Source: Pseudomonas caricapapayae (GTDB lineage: Bacteria > Pseudomonadota > Gammaproteobacteria > Pseudomonadales > Pseudomonadaceae). Taken from it: a stretch of 51,145 nucleotides of DNA. Below are positions 21,450 through 31,871 of this stretch, piece after piece. The notes under the pieces were generated by a model. That model saw only the letters and a program-made list of their open reading frames with translations. It was not told where the DNA came from and ran no database searches. Location: positions 56 through 51,200 of the forward strand of contig NZ_LJPW01000056.1 in NCBI RefSeq assembly GCF_001400735.1, given 5' to 3'. The position numbers and the translations under genes are program-made. Positions within the stretch are counted from its first letter, which is position 1, and each line of letters opens with the position of its first letter.

Positions 21450-21477
21450 GAAGGCGCATCCTCGGATGCGCCTTTCT
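21450..21477 (+). terminator. Intrinsic terminator before ppiD
   Basis: AAGGCGCATC (21451-21460) pairs with GATGCGCCTT (21465-21474) over a CTCG loop, followed by TCTTCT. It would end the hupB/tRNA-like transcript. Confidence 0.8.
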
Positions 21478-21540
21478 TCTATCCGCTTTCTACCCACGCT
21501 CCGCGGTTGGTTAGTCAGTACAACCGTTTTGGGGGACGCA

Positions 21541-23424
21541 ATGCTGCAGAACATCAGGGACAATTCACAAGGCTGGATTGCCAAGACAATCATCGGAATC
21601 ATCATCGCGTTGATGGCTTTCACCGGCATCGAGGCGATGTTTACCGCTACCAGCAACAAGCAGAATGCTGCAGAAGTCAACGGCGAGGACATTTCTCAGA
21701 ATGAGTTGAGTCAGGCCGTGGACATGCAGCGCCGCCAGTTGGCTCAGCAGCTTGCACAGCAGTTGGGCAAGGATTTCGATCCTGCCATGCTGGATGAAAA
21801 GCTGTTGCGTGAGTCGGCTCTCAAAGGCTTGATCGACCGCAAACTGCTGCTCCAGGGCGCGACGGATGCGAAGTTCTCGTTTTCCGACGCGGCACTCGAT
21901 CAGCAGCTTCTGCAGACGCCCGAGTTTCAGGTCGATGGCAAGTTCAGTGCAGACCGTTTCGATCAGGTCATTCGCCAGCTGGGTTACAGCCGTCTGCAGT
22001 TCCGCCAGATGCTTGGGCAGGAAATGCTCATCGGCCAGGTGCGTGCAGGTGTTGCGGGCAGTGCGTTTGTAACCGACGCACAGGTTGACGCTTTCGCTCG
22101 TCTGGAAAAGCAGACGCGTGACTTCGCTTCGCTGACGCTGCCTGCCGATACCTCGGCAGTCAAAGTGACCGACGACGAAGTCAAGGCGCATTACGACCAG
22201 CATGCCAAGGAGTTCATGAGTCCTGAGCAGGTCGTACTTGATTACATCGAACTGAAGAAGTCGTCTTTCTTCGACAAGGTGCAGGTCAAGGATGAGGACT
22301 TGCAGGCGGCTTATCAGAAAGAAATCGCCAACTTGTCCGAACAGCGTCGTGCTGCTCACATCCTGATCGAAGTGAACGACAAGCTGAACGATGAGCAGGC
22401 CAAGGCGAAGATTGAAGAAATTCAACAGCGTCTGGCCAAAGGTGAGGATTTTGCGGCACTGGCCAAGGAGTACTCGCAGGACCCTGGTTCTTCCAGCAAG
22501 GGCGGTGATCTTGGCTTTGCGGGCAAGGGTGTTTACGACCCTGCTTTCGAAGACGCGTTGTACGCCTTGAACAAGGATCAGGTTTCCCAGCCAGTGCGTA
22601 CCGACTTCGGCTGGCATCTGATCAAGCTGCTGGGCGTCGAGGCCCCTTCGGTACCGACTTTCGCCAGTCTGAAAGACAAGCTGACCACCGATCTGAAATC
22701 GCAGCTGGTTGAACAGAAGTTTGTCGAAGTGACCAAGCAGCTGGAAGACTCTGCATTCGAGTCATCCGACCTGTCCCAGCCGGCACAGGACCTGGGCCTG
22801 AAGGTTCAGACCACTGCGCCATTCGGTCGTGAAGGCGGCGAAGGTCTGACAGCCAATCGCGCCGTCATCCAGGCTGCGTTCAGTCCGGAAGTGCTGGAGG
22901 AGGGTTCCAACAGCAATACGCTTGAGCTGGATCCTGAGACCGTTGTGGTGGTGCGCTCCAAAGAGCATCTGCAACCGCAACAGCTGCCCCTTGAAAGCGT
23001 TGCCGGCTCGATTCGCGCGCAACTTGTCAAAGAGCACGCTACCGCTGCGGTGAAGGCCAAGGGTGAGGCGCTGCTGGCGGGCCTGCGTGATGGCAAGATC
23101 CCTCTGGCTGCGAAACAGGACGGACGTGAGTGGAAAGTAATGGAAGCGGTGACTCGCAGTCAGGAGGGTGTTGATCCTCAGGTACTGCAGACGCTATTCC
23201 GCATGCCCAAGCCGCATGGCAAGGACAAACCGGAATTCGCCAGCATTACCGCAACCGATGGCAGTTTTGTGATCGTGCGCCTCAATGGCGTGAATCAGGC
23301 TGCTGCACCGACTGATGCGGAAAAGGCGCAATACCGTCGCTTCCTCGCGTCGCGTGCGGGTCAGCAGGATTTCGCTGCCTACCGTGCACAGCTGGAAAGC
23401 AAAGCGAAGATCGAGAAGTTCTAA
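21541..23424 (+). CDS. ppiD: Periplasmic folding chaperone / prolyl isomerase PpiD
   Basis: Inner-membrane-anchored chaperone at the periplasmic exit of SecYEG. The 627 residues start with a short cytoplasmic tail and one membrane segment (TIIGIIIALMAFTGIEAMF), followed by a SurA-like helical region. A parvulin domain lies at about 265-365, with RAAHILIEVN at its start and GGDLGFAGKG in the middle. A long C-terminal region completes it. ATG 21541 follows TTTTGGGGGACGCA and gives the expected MLQNIRDNSQGWIAK; longer in-frame reading would run back through the terminator at 21450. A convergent terminator separates it from fabI. Confidence 0.95.
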   Translation: MLQNIRDNSQGWIAKTIIGIIIALMAFTGIEAMFTATSNKQNAAEVNGEDISQNELSQAVDMQRRQLAQQLAQQLGKDFDPAMLDEKLLRESALKGLIDRKLLLQGATDAKFSFSDAALDQQLLQTPEFQVDGKFSADRFDQVIRQLGYSRLQFRQMLGQEMLIGQVRAGVAGSAFVTDAQVDAFARLEKQTRDFASLTLPADTSAVKVTDDEVKAHYDQHAKEFMSPEQVVLDYIELKKSSFFDKVQVKDEDLQAAYQKEIANLSEQRRAAHILIEVNDKLNDEQAKAKIEEIQQRLAKGEDFAALAKEYSQDPGSSSKGGDLGFAGKGVYDPAFEDALYALNKDQVSQPVRTDFGWHLIKLLGVEAPSVPTFASLKDKLTTDLKSQLVEQKFVEVTKQLEDSAFESSDLSQPAQDLGLKVQTTAPFGREGGEGLTANRAVIQAAFSPEVLEEGSNSNTLELDPETVVVVRSKEHLQPQQLPLESVAGSIRAQLVKEHATAAVKAKGEALLAGLRDGKIPLAAKQDGREWKVMEAVTRSQEGVDPQVLQTLFRMPKPHGKDKPEFASITATDGSFVIVRLNGVNQAAAPTDAEKAQYRRFLASRAGQQDFAAYRAQLESKAKIEKF

Positions 23425-23446
23425 GCATTTCGAGACTCGCACAAAA

Positions 23447-23474
23447 AAGGCCGCTCATTGAGCGGCCTTCTTTT
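23447..23474. terminator. Bidirectional intrinsic terminator between ppiD and fabI
   Basis: AAGGCCGCTC (23447-23456) pairs with GAGCGGCCTT (23460-23469), flanked by an A run on the left and a T-rich run on the right. A second hairpin (CCGCTC/GAGCGG, about 23505-23519) lies closer to fabI. Confidence 0.85.
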
Positions 23475-23530
23475 TGAGTGCAGGAAAGTCGTCTGCGGGA
23501 AATGCCGCTCAAGGAGCGGCGCTTGCCGTC

Positions 23531-24325
23531 TTACTCTTCCATGCTGCCCATCGCGGTAGTGTTGAAGCCGCCGTCAACGTACATGATCTCACCGCTGATG
23601 CCCGATGCCAGGTCCGAACACAGGAACGCGCCGGCATTGCCGACTTCGTCGATGGTCACGTTGCGGCGCAGAGGCGTCTGCGCTTCGTTGGCGGCCAGCA
23701 TCTTGCGGAAGTTCTTGATGCCTGACGCTGCCAGGGTGCGGATCGGGCCAGCCGATACCGCATTGACGCGTGTACCTTCCGGGCCGAGGCTGCCGGCCAG
23801 GTAACGAACGCCGGCTTCCAGACTGGCCTTGGCCATGCCCATGACGTTGTAGTTAGGCATGGTGCGTTCTGCGCCCAGATAGGACAGGGTCAGCAGGCTG
23901 CCATTGCGGCCTTTCATCATTTCACGACCGGCCTTGGCCAGCGCTACGAAGCTGTAGGCGCTGATGTCGTGAGCAATGCGGAAACCTTCACGAGTGGTAG
24001 CCTCGGTGAAGTCGCCATCAAGCTGATCGCCCGGCGCAAAGCCGACCGAGTGAACGATCACGTCCAGGCCGTCCCACTTCTTGCTCAGCTCTTCAAAGAC
24101 CTTGTTGATCTCTTCGTCGCTGGCTACATCGCAAGGGAAGCACAATTCAGGACCTGAGCCCCAGCCTGCGGCGAACTCTTCGACACGGCCCTTGAGCTTG
24201 TCGTTCTGGTAGGTGAAAGCAAGCTCTGCACCTTCACGATGCATGGCGGCAGCAATGCCGGATGCGATGGACAGTTTACTGGCGACACCGACGATCAGGA
24301 CGCGCTTACCGGCGAGAAAACCCAT
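23531..24325 (-). CDS. fabI: Enoyl-[acyl-carrier-protein] reductase (NADH) FabI
   Basis: Short-chain dehydrogenase-type reductase that completes each fatty acid elongation cycle; it is the triclosan-sensitive class. The 264-residue product shows the N-terminal nucleotide site [20 protein letters not shown] and the catalytic pair Tyr...Tyr-x6-Lys in [20 protein letters not shown]. The substrate-loop segment [11 protein letters not shown] is also present. A GAGGAACAACAC ribosome site precedes ATG. Only 18 bases separate it from the upstream nppD, so it may be co-transcribed with the peptide importer, as in the PAO1 order I recall (PA1806-PA1811). Confidence 0.97.
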   Translation of the reverse strand: MGFLAGKRVLIVGVASKLSIASGIAAAMHREGAELAFTYQNDKLKGRVEEFAAGWGSGPELCFPCDVASDEEINKVFEELSKKWDGLDVIVHSVGFAPGDQLDGDFTEATTREGFRIAHDISAYSFVALAKAGREMMKGRNGSLLTLSYLGAERTMPNYNVMGMAKASLEAGVRYLAGSLGPEGTRVNAVSAGPIRTLAASGIKNFRKMLAANEAQTPLRRNVTIDEVGNAGAFLCSDLASGISGEIMYVDGGFNTTAMGSMEE

Positions 24326-24343
24326 GTGTTGTTCCTCTTCAGG

Positions 24344-25954
24344 TTAATCGACAGCTACCGGTGCCAAAAAGGCGGCTTCCAGCAGCTGTTGTGTATAAGG
24401 ATGTTGCGGTGCGGCGAAGATATCCTGCGCTGCACCCTGTTCGACCACTTGGCCTTGCTTGACCACCATCAACTGGTGGCTCAGCGCTTTGACGACAGCC
24501 AGGTCATGGCTGATGAACAAATACGTCAGATTGTACTTGGCTTGCAGCGTGCGAAGCAGCTCGACGACCTGACGCTGCACGGTCCGGTCGAGTGCCGACG
24601 TCGGCTCGTCCAGCAAAATCAGCGCCGGTTTCAACACCAGCGCACGTGCAATGGCGATCCGCTGTCGTTGCCCCCCGGAGAACTCATGAGGGTAGCGGTG
24701 CCGGGTATCCGGATCCAGCCCAACCTCCCTGAGTGCTTCGACGATCGCCGCCTGTTGCTCGGCGGCCGTGCCCATGCCGTGGATTCGCAAGCCTTCGCCA
24801 ACGATTTCACCCACCGACATGCGTGGGCTCAAACTGCCGAACGGATCCTGGAACACCACCTGCATCTGCCTGCGCAGCGGACGGATCTGCTGTTGCGACA
24901 GGGATTCTAGCGCGTTGCCCTTGAACCGTATGGTGCCCTGACTGCCAATCAGTCGAAGAATCGCCAGCCCCAATGTCGATTTGCCCGATCCGCTTTCACC
25001 CACAATACCCAGCGTTTGCCCTTGCGGCAGGCTGAAACGTATGCCATCCACCGCCTTGACGTGGTCGACTGTACGTTTGAGCAGGCCTTTTTTGATCGGG
25101 AACCAGACTTTCAGGTCCTCGACTTCAAGCAGCGGTGCACCGGCCGGATTGGTCGAGGGGCCGCCGCTGGGTTCTGCACTGAGCAACACTTTGGTGTAGG
25201 GGTGTTGCGGTGAACGGAACAATTCTTCACACGATGCCTGTTCGACGATGCAACCGCGCTGCATGACACATACGCGGTTGGCTATTTGCCTCACCACGTT
25301 CAGGTCGTGGCTGATAAGCAGCAACGCCATCCCCAGCCGAGCCTGCAATTGCTTGAGCAATTCGAGGATTTTCAGCTGGACCGTAACATCCAGTGCCGTG
25401 GTCGGTTCGTCTGCAATCAGCAATTCAGGTTCATTGGCGAGGGCCATCGCAATCATCACGCGCTGGCGCTGCCCGCCTGACAGCTCGTGTGGCAGGGCTT
25501 TGAGGCGTTTGTGTGGCTCAGGAATGCCCACCAGCTCAAGAAGCTCCAGCGTGCGCTGTGTGGCGGCCTTGCCGGTCAGGCCCTTGTGCAGTCCCAGTAC
25601 CTCGTTGATCTGTTTTTCGACCGAGTGCAGCGGGTTCAGCGACGTCATCGGTTCCTGGAAGATCATGGCGATGCGGTTGCCACGGATCGAGCGCAGTTTT
25701 TTCTCTTCCACTTTCAGCAGGTCTTCACCGGCGTAGCGAATAGTGCCGCTCGGATGGCTGGCGATAGGGTAGGGCAGCAGGCGCAGGATCGAATGCGCGG
25801 TAACTGATTTTCCCGAGCCGCTTTCGCCTACCAGCGCCAGGGTTTCACCCCGACGGATGTCGAAGTTGATGTTCTCGACCACTCGTTGCCGTGAGTCGCC
25901 CGTCACGAACTCGACCGCCAGATCGCGGATTTCGATCAGATTGTCATTGCTCAT
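24344..25954 (-). CDS. nppD: Peptide ABC importer, fused double ATPase (NppD/YejF)
   Basis: A single 536-residue chain holds two complete ATPase domains. The first has Walker A GESGSGKSVT, signature LSGGQRQR and Walker B LLIADEP; the second has Walker A GESGSGKSTL, signature FSGGQRQR and ILLDEP. Each has its switch His (LLISHD, LFISHD). This fusion is typical of YejF and of NppD from P. aeruginosa, where NppA1A2BCD imports peptidyl-nucleoside antibiotics. ATG 25954 follows AAGGA at six bases and lies one base from the end of nppC; a farther in-frame ATG at 25978 would overlap nppC. Confidence 0.92.
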   Translation of the reverse strand: MSNDNLIEIRDLAVEFVTGDSRQRVVENINFDIRRGETLALVGESGSGKSVTAHSILRLLPYPIASHPSGTIRYAGEDLLKVEEKKLRSIRGNRIAMIFQEPMTSLNPLHSVEKQINEVLGLHKGLTGKAATQRTLELLELVGIPEPHKRLKALPHELSGGQRQRVMIAMALANEPELLIADEPTTALDVTVQLKILELLKQLQARLGMALLLISHDLNVVRQIANRVCVMQRGCIVEQASCEELFRSPQHPYTKVLLSAEPSGGPSTNPAGAPLLEVEDLKVWFPIKKGLLKRTVDHVKAVDGIRFSLPQGQTLGIVGESGSGKSTLGLAILRLIGSQGTIRFKGNALESLSQQQIRPLRRQMQVVFQDPFGSLSPRMSVGEIVGEGLRIHGMGTAAEQQAAIVEALREVGLDPDTRHRYPHEFSGGQRQRIAIARALVLKPALILLDEPTSALDRTVQRQVVELLRTLQAKYNLTYLFISHDLAVVKALSHQLMVVKQGQVVEQGAAQDIFAAPQHPYTQQLLEAAFLAPVAVD

Positions 25955-25955
25955 C

Positions 25956-26975
25956 TTATTTCCTTGGGTCGAAAGCATCGCGGGCGGATTCGCCGATGAA
26001 CACCAGCAAGCTCAGCATGATGGCCAGTACCGCGAACGCGCTGATGCCCAGCCAGGGTGCCTGCAGGTTGGATTTGCCCTGCGCCACCAGTTCGCCCAGT
26101 GAGGGCGACCCTGCGGGCAGGCCAAAGCCCAGGAAGTCGAGCGCCGTCAATGTGCCGATGGCCCCGGTGAGGATGAACGGCATGAAGGTCATGGTCGAGA
26201 CCATCGCATTGGGCAGGATATGACGGAACATGATTGCGCCGTTTTCCATGCCCAGTGCCCGCGCGGCTCGCACGTATTCAAGATTTCGGCCACGCAGAAA
26301 TTCTGCGCGCACCACATCCACCAGGTTCATCCAGGAGAACAGCAGCATGATGCCCAGCAGCCACCAGAAGTTGGGCTGCACGAAGCTGGCAAGGATGATC
26401 AGCAGGTACAGCACGGGCAGGCCCGACCAGACTTCCAGAAAGCGCTGGCCGAGCAAGTCGACCCAGCCGCCATAAAAGCCCTGCAAAGCACCTGCGATGA
26501 CGCCGATGATCGAACTGAGGATGGTCAGGGTCAGGGCGAACAGCACGGAAATCCTGAAGCCATAGATCACTCGCGCCAATACATCACGGCCCTGATCGTC
26601 GGTACCCAACAGGTTTTCCCGGGACGGTGGCGCAGGGGCAGGCACTTTCAGGTCGTAGTTGATGCTCTGGTAGCTGAACGGGATGGGGGCCCAGAGGGTC
26701 CAGCCGTCTTTCGCCGCAAGCAGCTCCTTGATGTACGGGCTCTTGTAGTTGGCTTCCAGCGGGAACTCGCCCCCGAAGGTGGTTTCCGGGTAACGCTCCA
26801 GCACGGGGAAATACCAGTGGCCATCGTAGCGTACGGCCAGCGGCTTATCGTTGGCGATCAGTTCGGCACCCAGGCTCAGGCCGAACAGAATCAGGAACAG
26901 CCACAACGACCACCAGCCACGCCTGTTGGCTTTGAAGCGTTCGAAGCGACGGCGATTGAGAGGAGACAGCTTCAT
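25956..26975 (-). CDS. nppC: Peptide ABC importer permease (NppC/YejE)
   Basis: DppC-type inner-membrane permease, 339 residues, with an N-terminal OppC-like segment (LNRRRFERFKANRRGWWSLWLF) leading into the first membrane helix. A large periplasmic insertion (about 45-110) follows, then five more helices. The EAA coupling loop reads YVRAARALGMENGAIMFRHILPNA. It pairs with NppB. Intergenic distances on both sides are one to a few bases, so the five genes form one operon. Substrate (peptides, peptidyl nucleosides, microcin C-type compounds) is by homology. Confidence 0.93.
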   Translation of the reverse strand: MKLSPLNRRRFERFKANRRGWWSLWLFLILFGLSLGAELIANDKPLAVRYDGHWYFPVLERYPETTFGGEFPLEANYKSPYIKELLAAKDGWTLWAPIPFSYQSINYDLKVPAPAPPSRENLLGTDDQGRDVLARVIYGFRISVLFALTLTILSSIIGVIAGALQGFYGGWVDLLGQRFLEVWSGLPVLYLLIILASFVQPNFWWLLGIMLLFSWMNLVDVVRAEFLRGRNLEYVRAARALGMENGAIMFRHILPNAMVSTMTFMPFILTGAIGTLTALDFLGFGLPAGSPSLGELVAQGKSNLQAPWLGISAFAVLAIMLSLLVFIGESARDAFDPRK

Positions 26976-26976
26976 A

Positions 26977-28050
26977 TCAATGCTTCCTGCTTTCGAAGTC
27001 GATGCGCGGGTCTACCAGGGTGTAGGTGATGTCACCGATCAGCTTCACCACCAGCCCCAGCAGAGTGAAGATGAACAAGGTGCCGAACACGACCGGGTAA
27101 TCGCGGTTGATAGCGGCTTCAAAGCTCATCAGGCCCAGCCCATCCAGCGAAAAGATCACCTCTACCAGTAACGAGCCGGTGAAGAAGATGCCGATGAACG
27201 CAGACGGGAAACCGGCAATCACCAGCAACATTGCGTTGCGAAACACATGGCCGTAGAGCACCTTGTGGTTGCTCAGGCCCTTGGCCTTGGCTGTGGTCAC
27301 GTATTGCTTGCTGATCTCGTCCAGAAAGCTGTTTTTGGTCAGCAGCGTCATGGTGGCGAAGTTGCCGATTACCAGCGCAGTGACTGGTAGTACCAGGTGC
27401 CAGAAATAATCGAAGATCTTGCCCGGCGTGCTCAGTTCGTCGTAGTTGTTAGAGGTCAGCCCCCGCAACGGGAACCAGTTGAAATAGCTGCCCCCGGCAA
27501 ACACCACGATCAGCAGAATCGCAAACAGAAACGCGGGGATGGCATAGCCGACGATGATCGCCGAGCTGGTCCAGACGTCGAACTGGCTGCCGTGGCGCGT
27601 GGCCTTGGCGATCCCCAGCGGGATCGACACCAAGTACATGATCAGGGTGCTCCATAAGCCCAGTGAGATGGAGACCGGCATTTTCTCGATGATCAGGTCG
27701 ATCACTTTGGCATCACGAAAGAAGCTGTCGCCGAAATCCAGCGTGGCGTAGTTCTTGATCATGATCCACAGGCGCTCCGGTGCCGATTTATCGAAACCGT
27801 ACATGCGTTCGATTTCCTTGATCAGCGCGGGGTCCAGGCCTTGCGCACCACGGTAGTTGGAGCCCGCCACCGACACTTCGGCACCGCCACCGGCAATCCG
27901 GCTGGTGGCCCCATCGAAGCCTTCGATCTTGGCGATCATTTGTTCGACCGGGCCACCCGGCGCGGCCTGAATGATGACGAAGTTGATGATCAGGATGCCG
28001 AGCAGGGTAGGGATGATCAACAGCAGCCGTCGCAGAATATAAGCCAGCAT
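26977..28050 (-). CDS. nppB: Peptide ABC importer permease (NppB/YejB)
   Basis: DppB-type permease of 357 residues with about six transmembrane helices. The N-terminus [20 protein letters not shown] is the usual OppB-like first helix, and [24 protein letters not shown] is the EAA loop for the ATPase. A periplasmic insertion of roughly 60-120 residues after the first helix is characteristic of the YejB branch. It lies between nppA2 and nppC with one-base gaps. Confidence 0.93.
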   Translation of the reverse strand: MLAYILRRLLLIIPTLLGILIINFVIIQAAPGGPVEQMIAKIEGFDGATSRIAGGGAEVSVAGSNYRGAQGLDPALIKEIERMYGFDKSAPERLWIMIKNYATLDFGDSFFRDAKVIDLIIEKMPVSISLGLWSTLIMYLVSIPLGIAKATRHGSQFDVWTSSAIIVGYAIPAFLFAILLIVVFAGGSYFNWFPLRGLTSNNYDELSTPGKIFDYFWHLVLPVTALVIGNFATMTLLTKNSFLDEISKQYVTTAKAKGLSNHKVLYGHVFRNAMLLVIAGFPSAFIGIFFTGSLLVEVIFSLDGLGLMSFEAAINRDYPVVFGTLFIFTLLGLVVKLIGDITYTLVDPRIDFESRKH

Positions 28051-28051
28051 A

Positions 28052-29908
28052 TTATTGCTCCGCGTTCGCAGGACTGGCCTGATCAGTGGCTGACGGGGTC
28101 GCGGTGACCGGACGGACGTCTGGCTTCGCCCACCAGGTCATCAGGCCGATATCGGAAAGCGCCTTGGCTTTCGGGTGATCGATGTGGTTCCAGTAAGCCA
28201 CCCGCCAGGTTTTGATGTGCCAGTTGGGAACAACATAGAAGCCCCACAGCAGTACGCGGTCCAGCGCTTTGGTATGGGTGACAAGGCTCTCACGGGAGTC
28301 GGCGTTGATCAGGCCGGCGACCAGCGAGTCGATAGCCGGGTCCTTGAGCCCCATGAAATTGCGACTGCCCGGATTATCGGCGCTGGATGAATCGAAGTAC
28401 ACGCGCTGCTCGTTGCCGGGAGAGCTGGACTGCGGATAGCCGCTGACAATCATGTCGTAGTCCCGTGAACGCAAACGGTTGATGTATTGCGATACGTCAG
28501 CCCGACGAATCACCAGGTCAATGCCCAGGTCGCTCAGGTTGCGTTTGTAAGGCAGCAGGATGCGCTCGAATTCGGTCTGGGCAATCAGAAACTCCAGCTT
28601 CACCGGGTTGCCCTGGGCGTCGACCATCTTGTCGTCGACGATCTTCCAGCCCGCTTCCTGTAACAACTGGAAGGCCCTGCGTTGCTGTGGGCGAATCATG
28701 CCGCTGCCATCGGTTACCGGCAGCGTAAAGGGTTCGGTGAACACTCGATCCGGAATCTTGCCGCGCAATGGTTCAAGAATTTTGAGTTCTGCGGCAGACG
28801 GCAGGCCGCTGGAGGCCATTTCCGAGTTGTCGAAATAACTTTTAGTACGACTGTAGGAGCCGTTGAACAGCTGTTTGTTGGTCCACTCGAAATCCAGTAG
28901 CAGTGTCAGTGCTTCACGTACTCTGGCATCTTGAAACACGGGTTTGCGCAGGTTGAAGACAAAACCCTGCATGCCGGTCGGATTGCCGTTGGGCAGCTCC
29001 TCCTTGATCAGTCTGCCGTCCCTGACAGCTGGCGTGTCATACGCGGTCGCCCAGTTCTTGGCACTGGTTTCCACCCAATAATCGAATTGCCCGGCCTTGC
29101 CAGCTTCCAGTGCAACCGTGTTGTCACGGTAATAGTCGGTGGTCAGCACATCGAAGTTGTAGAAACCCTTGTTGATCGGCAGATCCCTGGCCCAGTAATC
29201 CTTGACCCGTTCATAGCGCACCGAACGTCCGGCCTTCACATCGGCCACCTTGTAAGGTCCGCTGCCCAGCGGGAACTCCAGATTGCCCTTGCTGAAATCG
29301 CGGTCTGCCCAGAAATGTTTGGGCAGTACGGGCAACTGGCCAAGAATCAGCGGCATTTCGCGGCTGCCCTTGTGCTTGAATTTGAACAGGACGCGCAACG
29401 GGTCTTCGACGACAACCTGATCGACGTCAGCGTAATAGCCCTTGTACATGGGCGACCCATGCTCCATCAGCGTCTTGAAGCTGAACTCCACATCTTCGGC
29501 ACGGATCGGGTGACCGTCGTGAAAGCGTGCTTCCGGGCGCAGGTAGAAACGTACCCAGCTGTTGTCCGGAGCTTTCTCGATTTTGCCGGCAACCAGCCCG
29601 TATTCACTGAACGGTTCATCCAGGCTTGCACGGGCCAGGGTGTCGTAGATCAGGCCGATGTCATCTGCCGGCACGCCTTTGTTGATAAACGGGTTGAGGC
29701 TGTCAAAGCCGCCGAAGCCGGCCTGACGGAACGTGCCACCCTTGGGAGCGTCCGGGTTCACGTAATCGAAATGCTTGAAATCAGCCGGGTACTTGGGGGC
29801 TTCGTCGTACAGCGTCACACCATGCTGAGGCGCTGCCTGTACCGTGCAAGCGAGGCCGGCCAGCAGCAGACCGGCTGCCTGTTGGCGCAGGGAATGCAGA
29901 GGGTTCAT
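28052..29908 (-). CDS. nppA2: Periplasmic peptide-binding protein (NppA2/YejA)
   Basis: SBP family 5 protein of 618 residues. A signal peptide is clear from [25 protein letters not shown] with cleavage near AAPQH. Family 5 hallmarks are [19 protein letters not shown] near the N-terminus and [15 protein letters not shown] in the middle. ATG 29908 overlaps the stop of the upstream gene as ATGA, so the two binding proteins are translationally coupled; an in-frame start at 29938 would add ten hydrophilic residues before the signal peptide. Two tandem YejA-like proteins with one permease set match NppA1/NppA2 of P. aeruginosa. Confidence 0.92.
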   Translation of the reverse strand: MNPLHSLRQQAAGLLLAGLACTVQAAPQHGVTLYDEAPKYPADFKHFDYVNPDAPKGGTFRQAGFGGFDSLNPFINKGVPADDIGLIYDTLARASLDEPFSEYGLVAGKIEKAPDNSWVRFYLRPEARFHDGHPIRAEDVEFSFKTLMEHGSPMYKGYYADVDQVVVEDPLRVLFKFKHKGSREMPLILGQLPVLPKHFWADRDFSKGNLEFPLGSGPYKVADVKAGRSVRYERVKDYWARDLPINKGFYNFDVLTTDYYRDNTVALEAGKAGQFDYWVETSAKNWATAYDTPAVRDGRLIKEELPNGNPTGMQGFVFNLRKPVFQDARVREALTLLLDFEWTNKQLFNGSYSRTKSYFDNSEMASSGLPSAAELKILEPLRGKIPDRVFTEPFTLPVTDGSGMIRPQQRRAFQLLQEAGWKIVDDKMVDAQGNPVKLEFLIAQTEFERILLPYKRNLSDLGIDLVIRRADVSQYINRLRSRDYDMIVSGYPQSSSPGNEQRVYFDSSSADNPGSRNFMGLKDPAIDSLVAGLINADSRESLVTHTKALDRVLLWGFYVVPNWHIKTWRVAYWNHIDHPKAKALSDIGLMTWWAKPDVRPVTATPSATDQASPANAEQ

Positions 29909-31734
29909 CGGGGCTTCTCCAGAGTCTTGAGCCACCACGCACGCAGACCCAGGGTATAGGGCGGGGTGGTGACCATGGCGAATCGGTTGCGATAGGCAAG
30001 CCGATGATTGTTCAGATACCAGTTGGGAATGCTGTAATGCTGAGCCAGTAGCACGCGGTCGAGGGCTCGTGCAGCCGCCACCTGTTCGTCACGGGTTTGC
30101 GCAGCCAGCAGTTTGTTCAGCAGGGCATCGACCACCGGGTTGGCAATACCTGCGTAGTTCTTGCTGCCGTTGATGGCGGCCTGGCTGGAATGGAAGTATT
30201 GCCACTGCTCAAGACCCGGGCTCAACGTTTGCTGCAGGGTCATGAGAATCATGTCGAAATCGAACCGGTCAAGGCGCTGTTTATACTGGGCACGGTCAAC
30301 GGTGCGCAGCCCGGCGTCGATCCCCAGGCGTCGCAGGTCTTCGATGTAGGGTTGCAGGATGCGTTCAAGGTTGGGGTTGACCAGCAGTATCTCGAAACGC
30401 AACGGTTGTCTGTCGGCGTTGAGCAAACCCTGGTTCGACAATGTCCAGCCTGCGTCGGCGAGCAGTTTCAGGGCCTTGCGCAAGGTTTCGCGCGGGATGC
30501 CACCGCCATCGGTTTTCGAGGGCGTGAACGGCTGGGTGAACAGGCTGGCGGGCAACTGATCACGATAGGGGCTCAAGAGTAGCCATTCTGCTCCGGTTGG
30601 CAGTCCCCTGGCGGAAAATTCGCTGTTGGGATAGTAGCTGGTCGACCGCTCATAAGCGTCGCTGAAGAGAGTACGGTTGGTCCATTCAAAATTGAAAAGC
30701 AGCCCCAGTGCCTCGCGTACGCGGATATCCGCGAAGGCAGCGCGCCGGGTGTTCATGAACAGACCCTGGGTCTGGGTCGGTATGCGGTGTGGAATCTGTG
30801 CCTTGATCACCTGACCATTGGCTACCGCCGGGAAGTTGTAACCGTTGGCCCAGTTCTTGGCCTGATGCTCGATGTAGATATCGAATTCGCCCGCCTTGAA
30901 GGCTTCGAACGCCACATCACTATCACGGTAGAACTCGACGTCGACCCGGTCGAAATTATATTTGCCACGGTTGACCGGCAGGTCCTTGCCCCAGTAATCC
31001 TTGACTCGTTCGAACACCAGTTGCCGTCCGGGCTGCACGCGCGTGATGCGATAGGGGCCGCTGCCCAGCGGCGGCTCGAAGGTAGTCGCCTTGAAGTCTC
31101 TGTCCTTCCAGTAATGCTGGGGCAGCACCGGCAGCTCCCCCAGGCGCAGGATCAGCAGAGGGTTGCCGGAACGCTTGAAGACAAAGCGGATGCGATGGCG
31201 ATTTAGGATGTCGACGCGCTGCACTTCCTGCAAGGCGGTGCGGTATTGAGGATGACCGTCCTTGAGCAGTGTCCGGTAGGAAAAAGCCACATCGTAGGCG
31301 GTGATCGGCTTACCGTCATGGAAGCGCGCCTGTGGGCGCAGATTGAATACCACCCAGCTACGGTCCTCGCTGTATTCGACCGACTGGGCGATCAGCCCGT
31401 AACTGGAGGTCGGTTCATCGCCGGAGGGGTCATACTGCCCCGTGCCAACCATCAACGGCTCGTTCAGTTCGTTGACGCCGTACTGCAGGAAATTTCCGGT
31501 AGAGACCGGGCTGCTGCCCTTGAATGTGTAGGGGTTGAGCGTGTCGAACGTGCCAAACGCCATCATTCTCAAGGTGCCACCTTTCGGCGCCTCGGGATTG
31601 ACCCAGTCGAAATGAGTGAAGCTGGCCGGGTACTTGAGAACACCAAACTGCGCGTAGCCATGACTTTCAGTGATGGCTGCGTTGGCGCAGAAGCTCAAGG
31701 CCAGGCTGACGGTTAGCAGGAAGGGACGTATCAC
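29905..31734 (-). CDS. nppA1: Periplasmic peptide-binding protein (NppA1/YejA)
   Basis: First of two tandem SBP family 5 proteins. GTG 31734 gives 609 residues with a proper signal peptide (MIRPFLLTVSLALSFCANA before AITES), and the mature start then aligns with the neighbouring copy (YPASFTHFDWVNPEAPKGG). The reading frame stays open upstream to an ATG at 31872 that overlaps the stop of mltD as ATGA. That longer form would place 46 extra residues before the hydrophobic segment, and the GTG lacks a strong ribosome site, so the start is uncertain. Both copies share the [16 protein letters not shown] region. Confidence 0.85.
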   Translation of the reverse strand: MIRPFLLTVSLALSFCANAAITESHGYAQFGVLKYPASFTHFDWVNPEAPKGGTLRMMAFGTFDTLNPYTFKGSSPVSTGNFLQYGVNELNEPLMVGTGQYDPSGDEPTSSYGLIAQSVEYSEDRSWVVFNLRPQARFHDGKPITAYDVAFSYRTLLKDGHPQYRTALQEVQRVDILNRHRIRFVFKRSGNPLLILRLGELPVLPQHYWKDRDFKATTFEPPLGSGPYRITRVQPGRQLVFERVKDYWGKDLPVNRGKYNFDRVDVEFYRDSDVAFEAFKAGEFDIYIEHQAKNWANGYNFPAVANGQVIKAQIPHRIPTQTQGLFMNTRRAAFADIRVREALGLLFNFEWTNRTLFSDAYERSTSYYPNSEFSARGLPTGAEWLLLSPYRDQLPASLFTQPFTPSKTDGGGIPRETLRKALKLLADAGWTLSNQGLLNADRQPLRFEILLVNPNLERILQPYIEDLRRLGIDAGLRTVDRAQYKQRLDRFDFDMILMTLQQTLSPGLEQWQYFHSSQAAINGSKNYAGIANPVVDALLNKLLAAQTRDEQVAAARALDRVLLAQHYSIPNWYLNNHRLAYRNRFAMVTTPPYTLGLRAWWLKTLEKPR

Positions 31735-31871
31735 GATCCAGGCGACTTGGGCTTTCGGGTCGCTAACAGTAACAGCTTGTTCCAGCTGGAAAAAGACTGC
31801 AGGTGATGGCGTGGTCAGGACTGTGCTGGCCACCCGCCCCAAGGTTATTGAAGGGCAAGTGGCCGCGGTCA

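Noticed and set aside
21466..21540. 25-residue N-terminal extension of PpiD
   Set aside because: It would start within the terminator before ppiD; ATG 21541 has a ribosome site and yields the known PpiD N-terminus.
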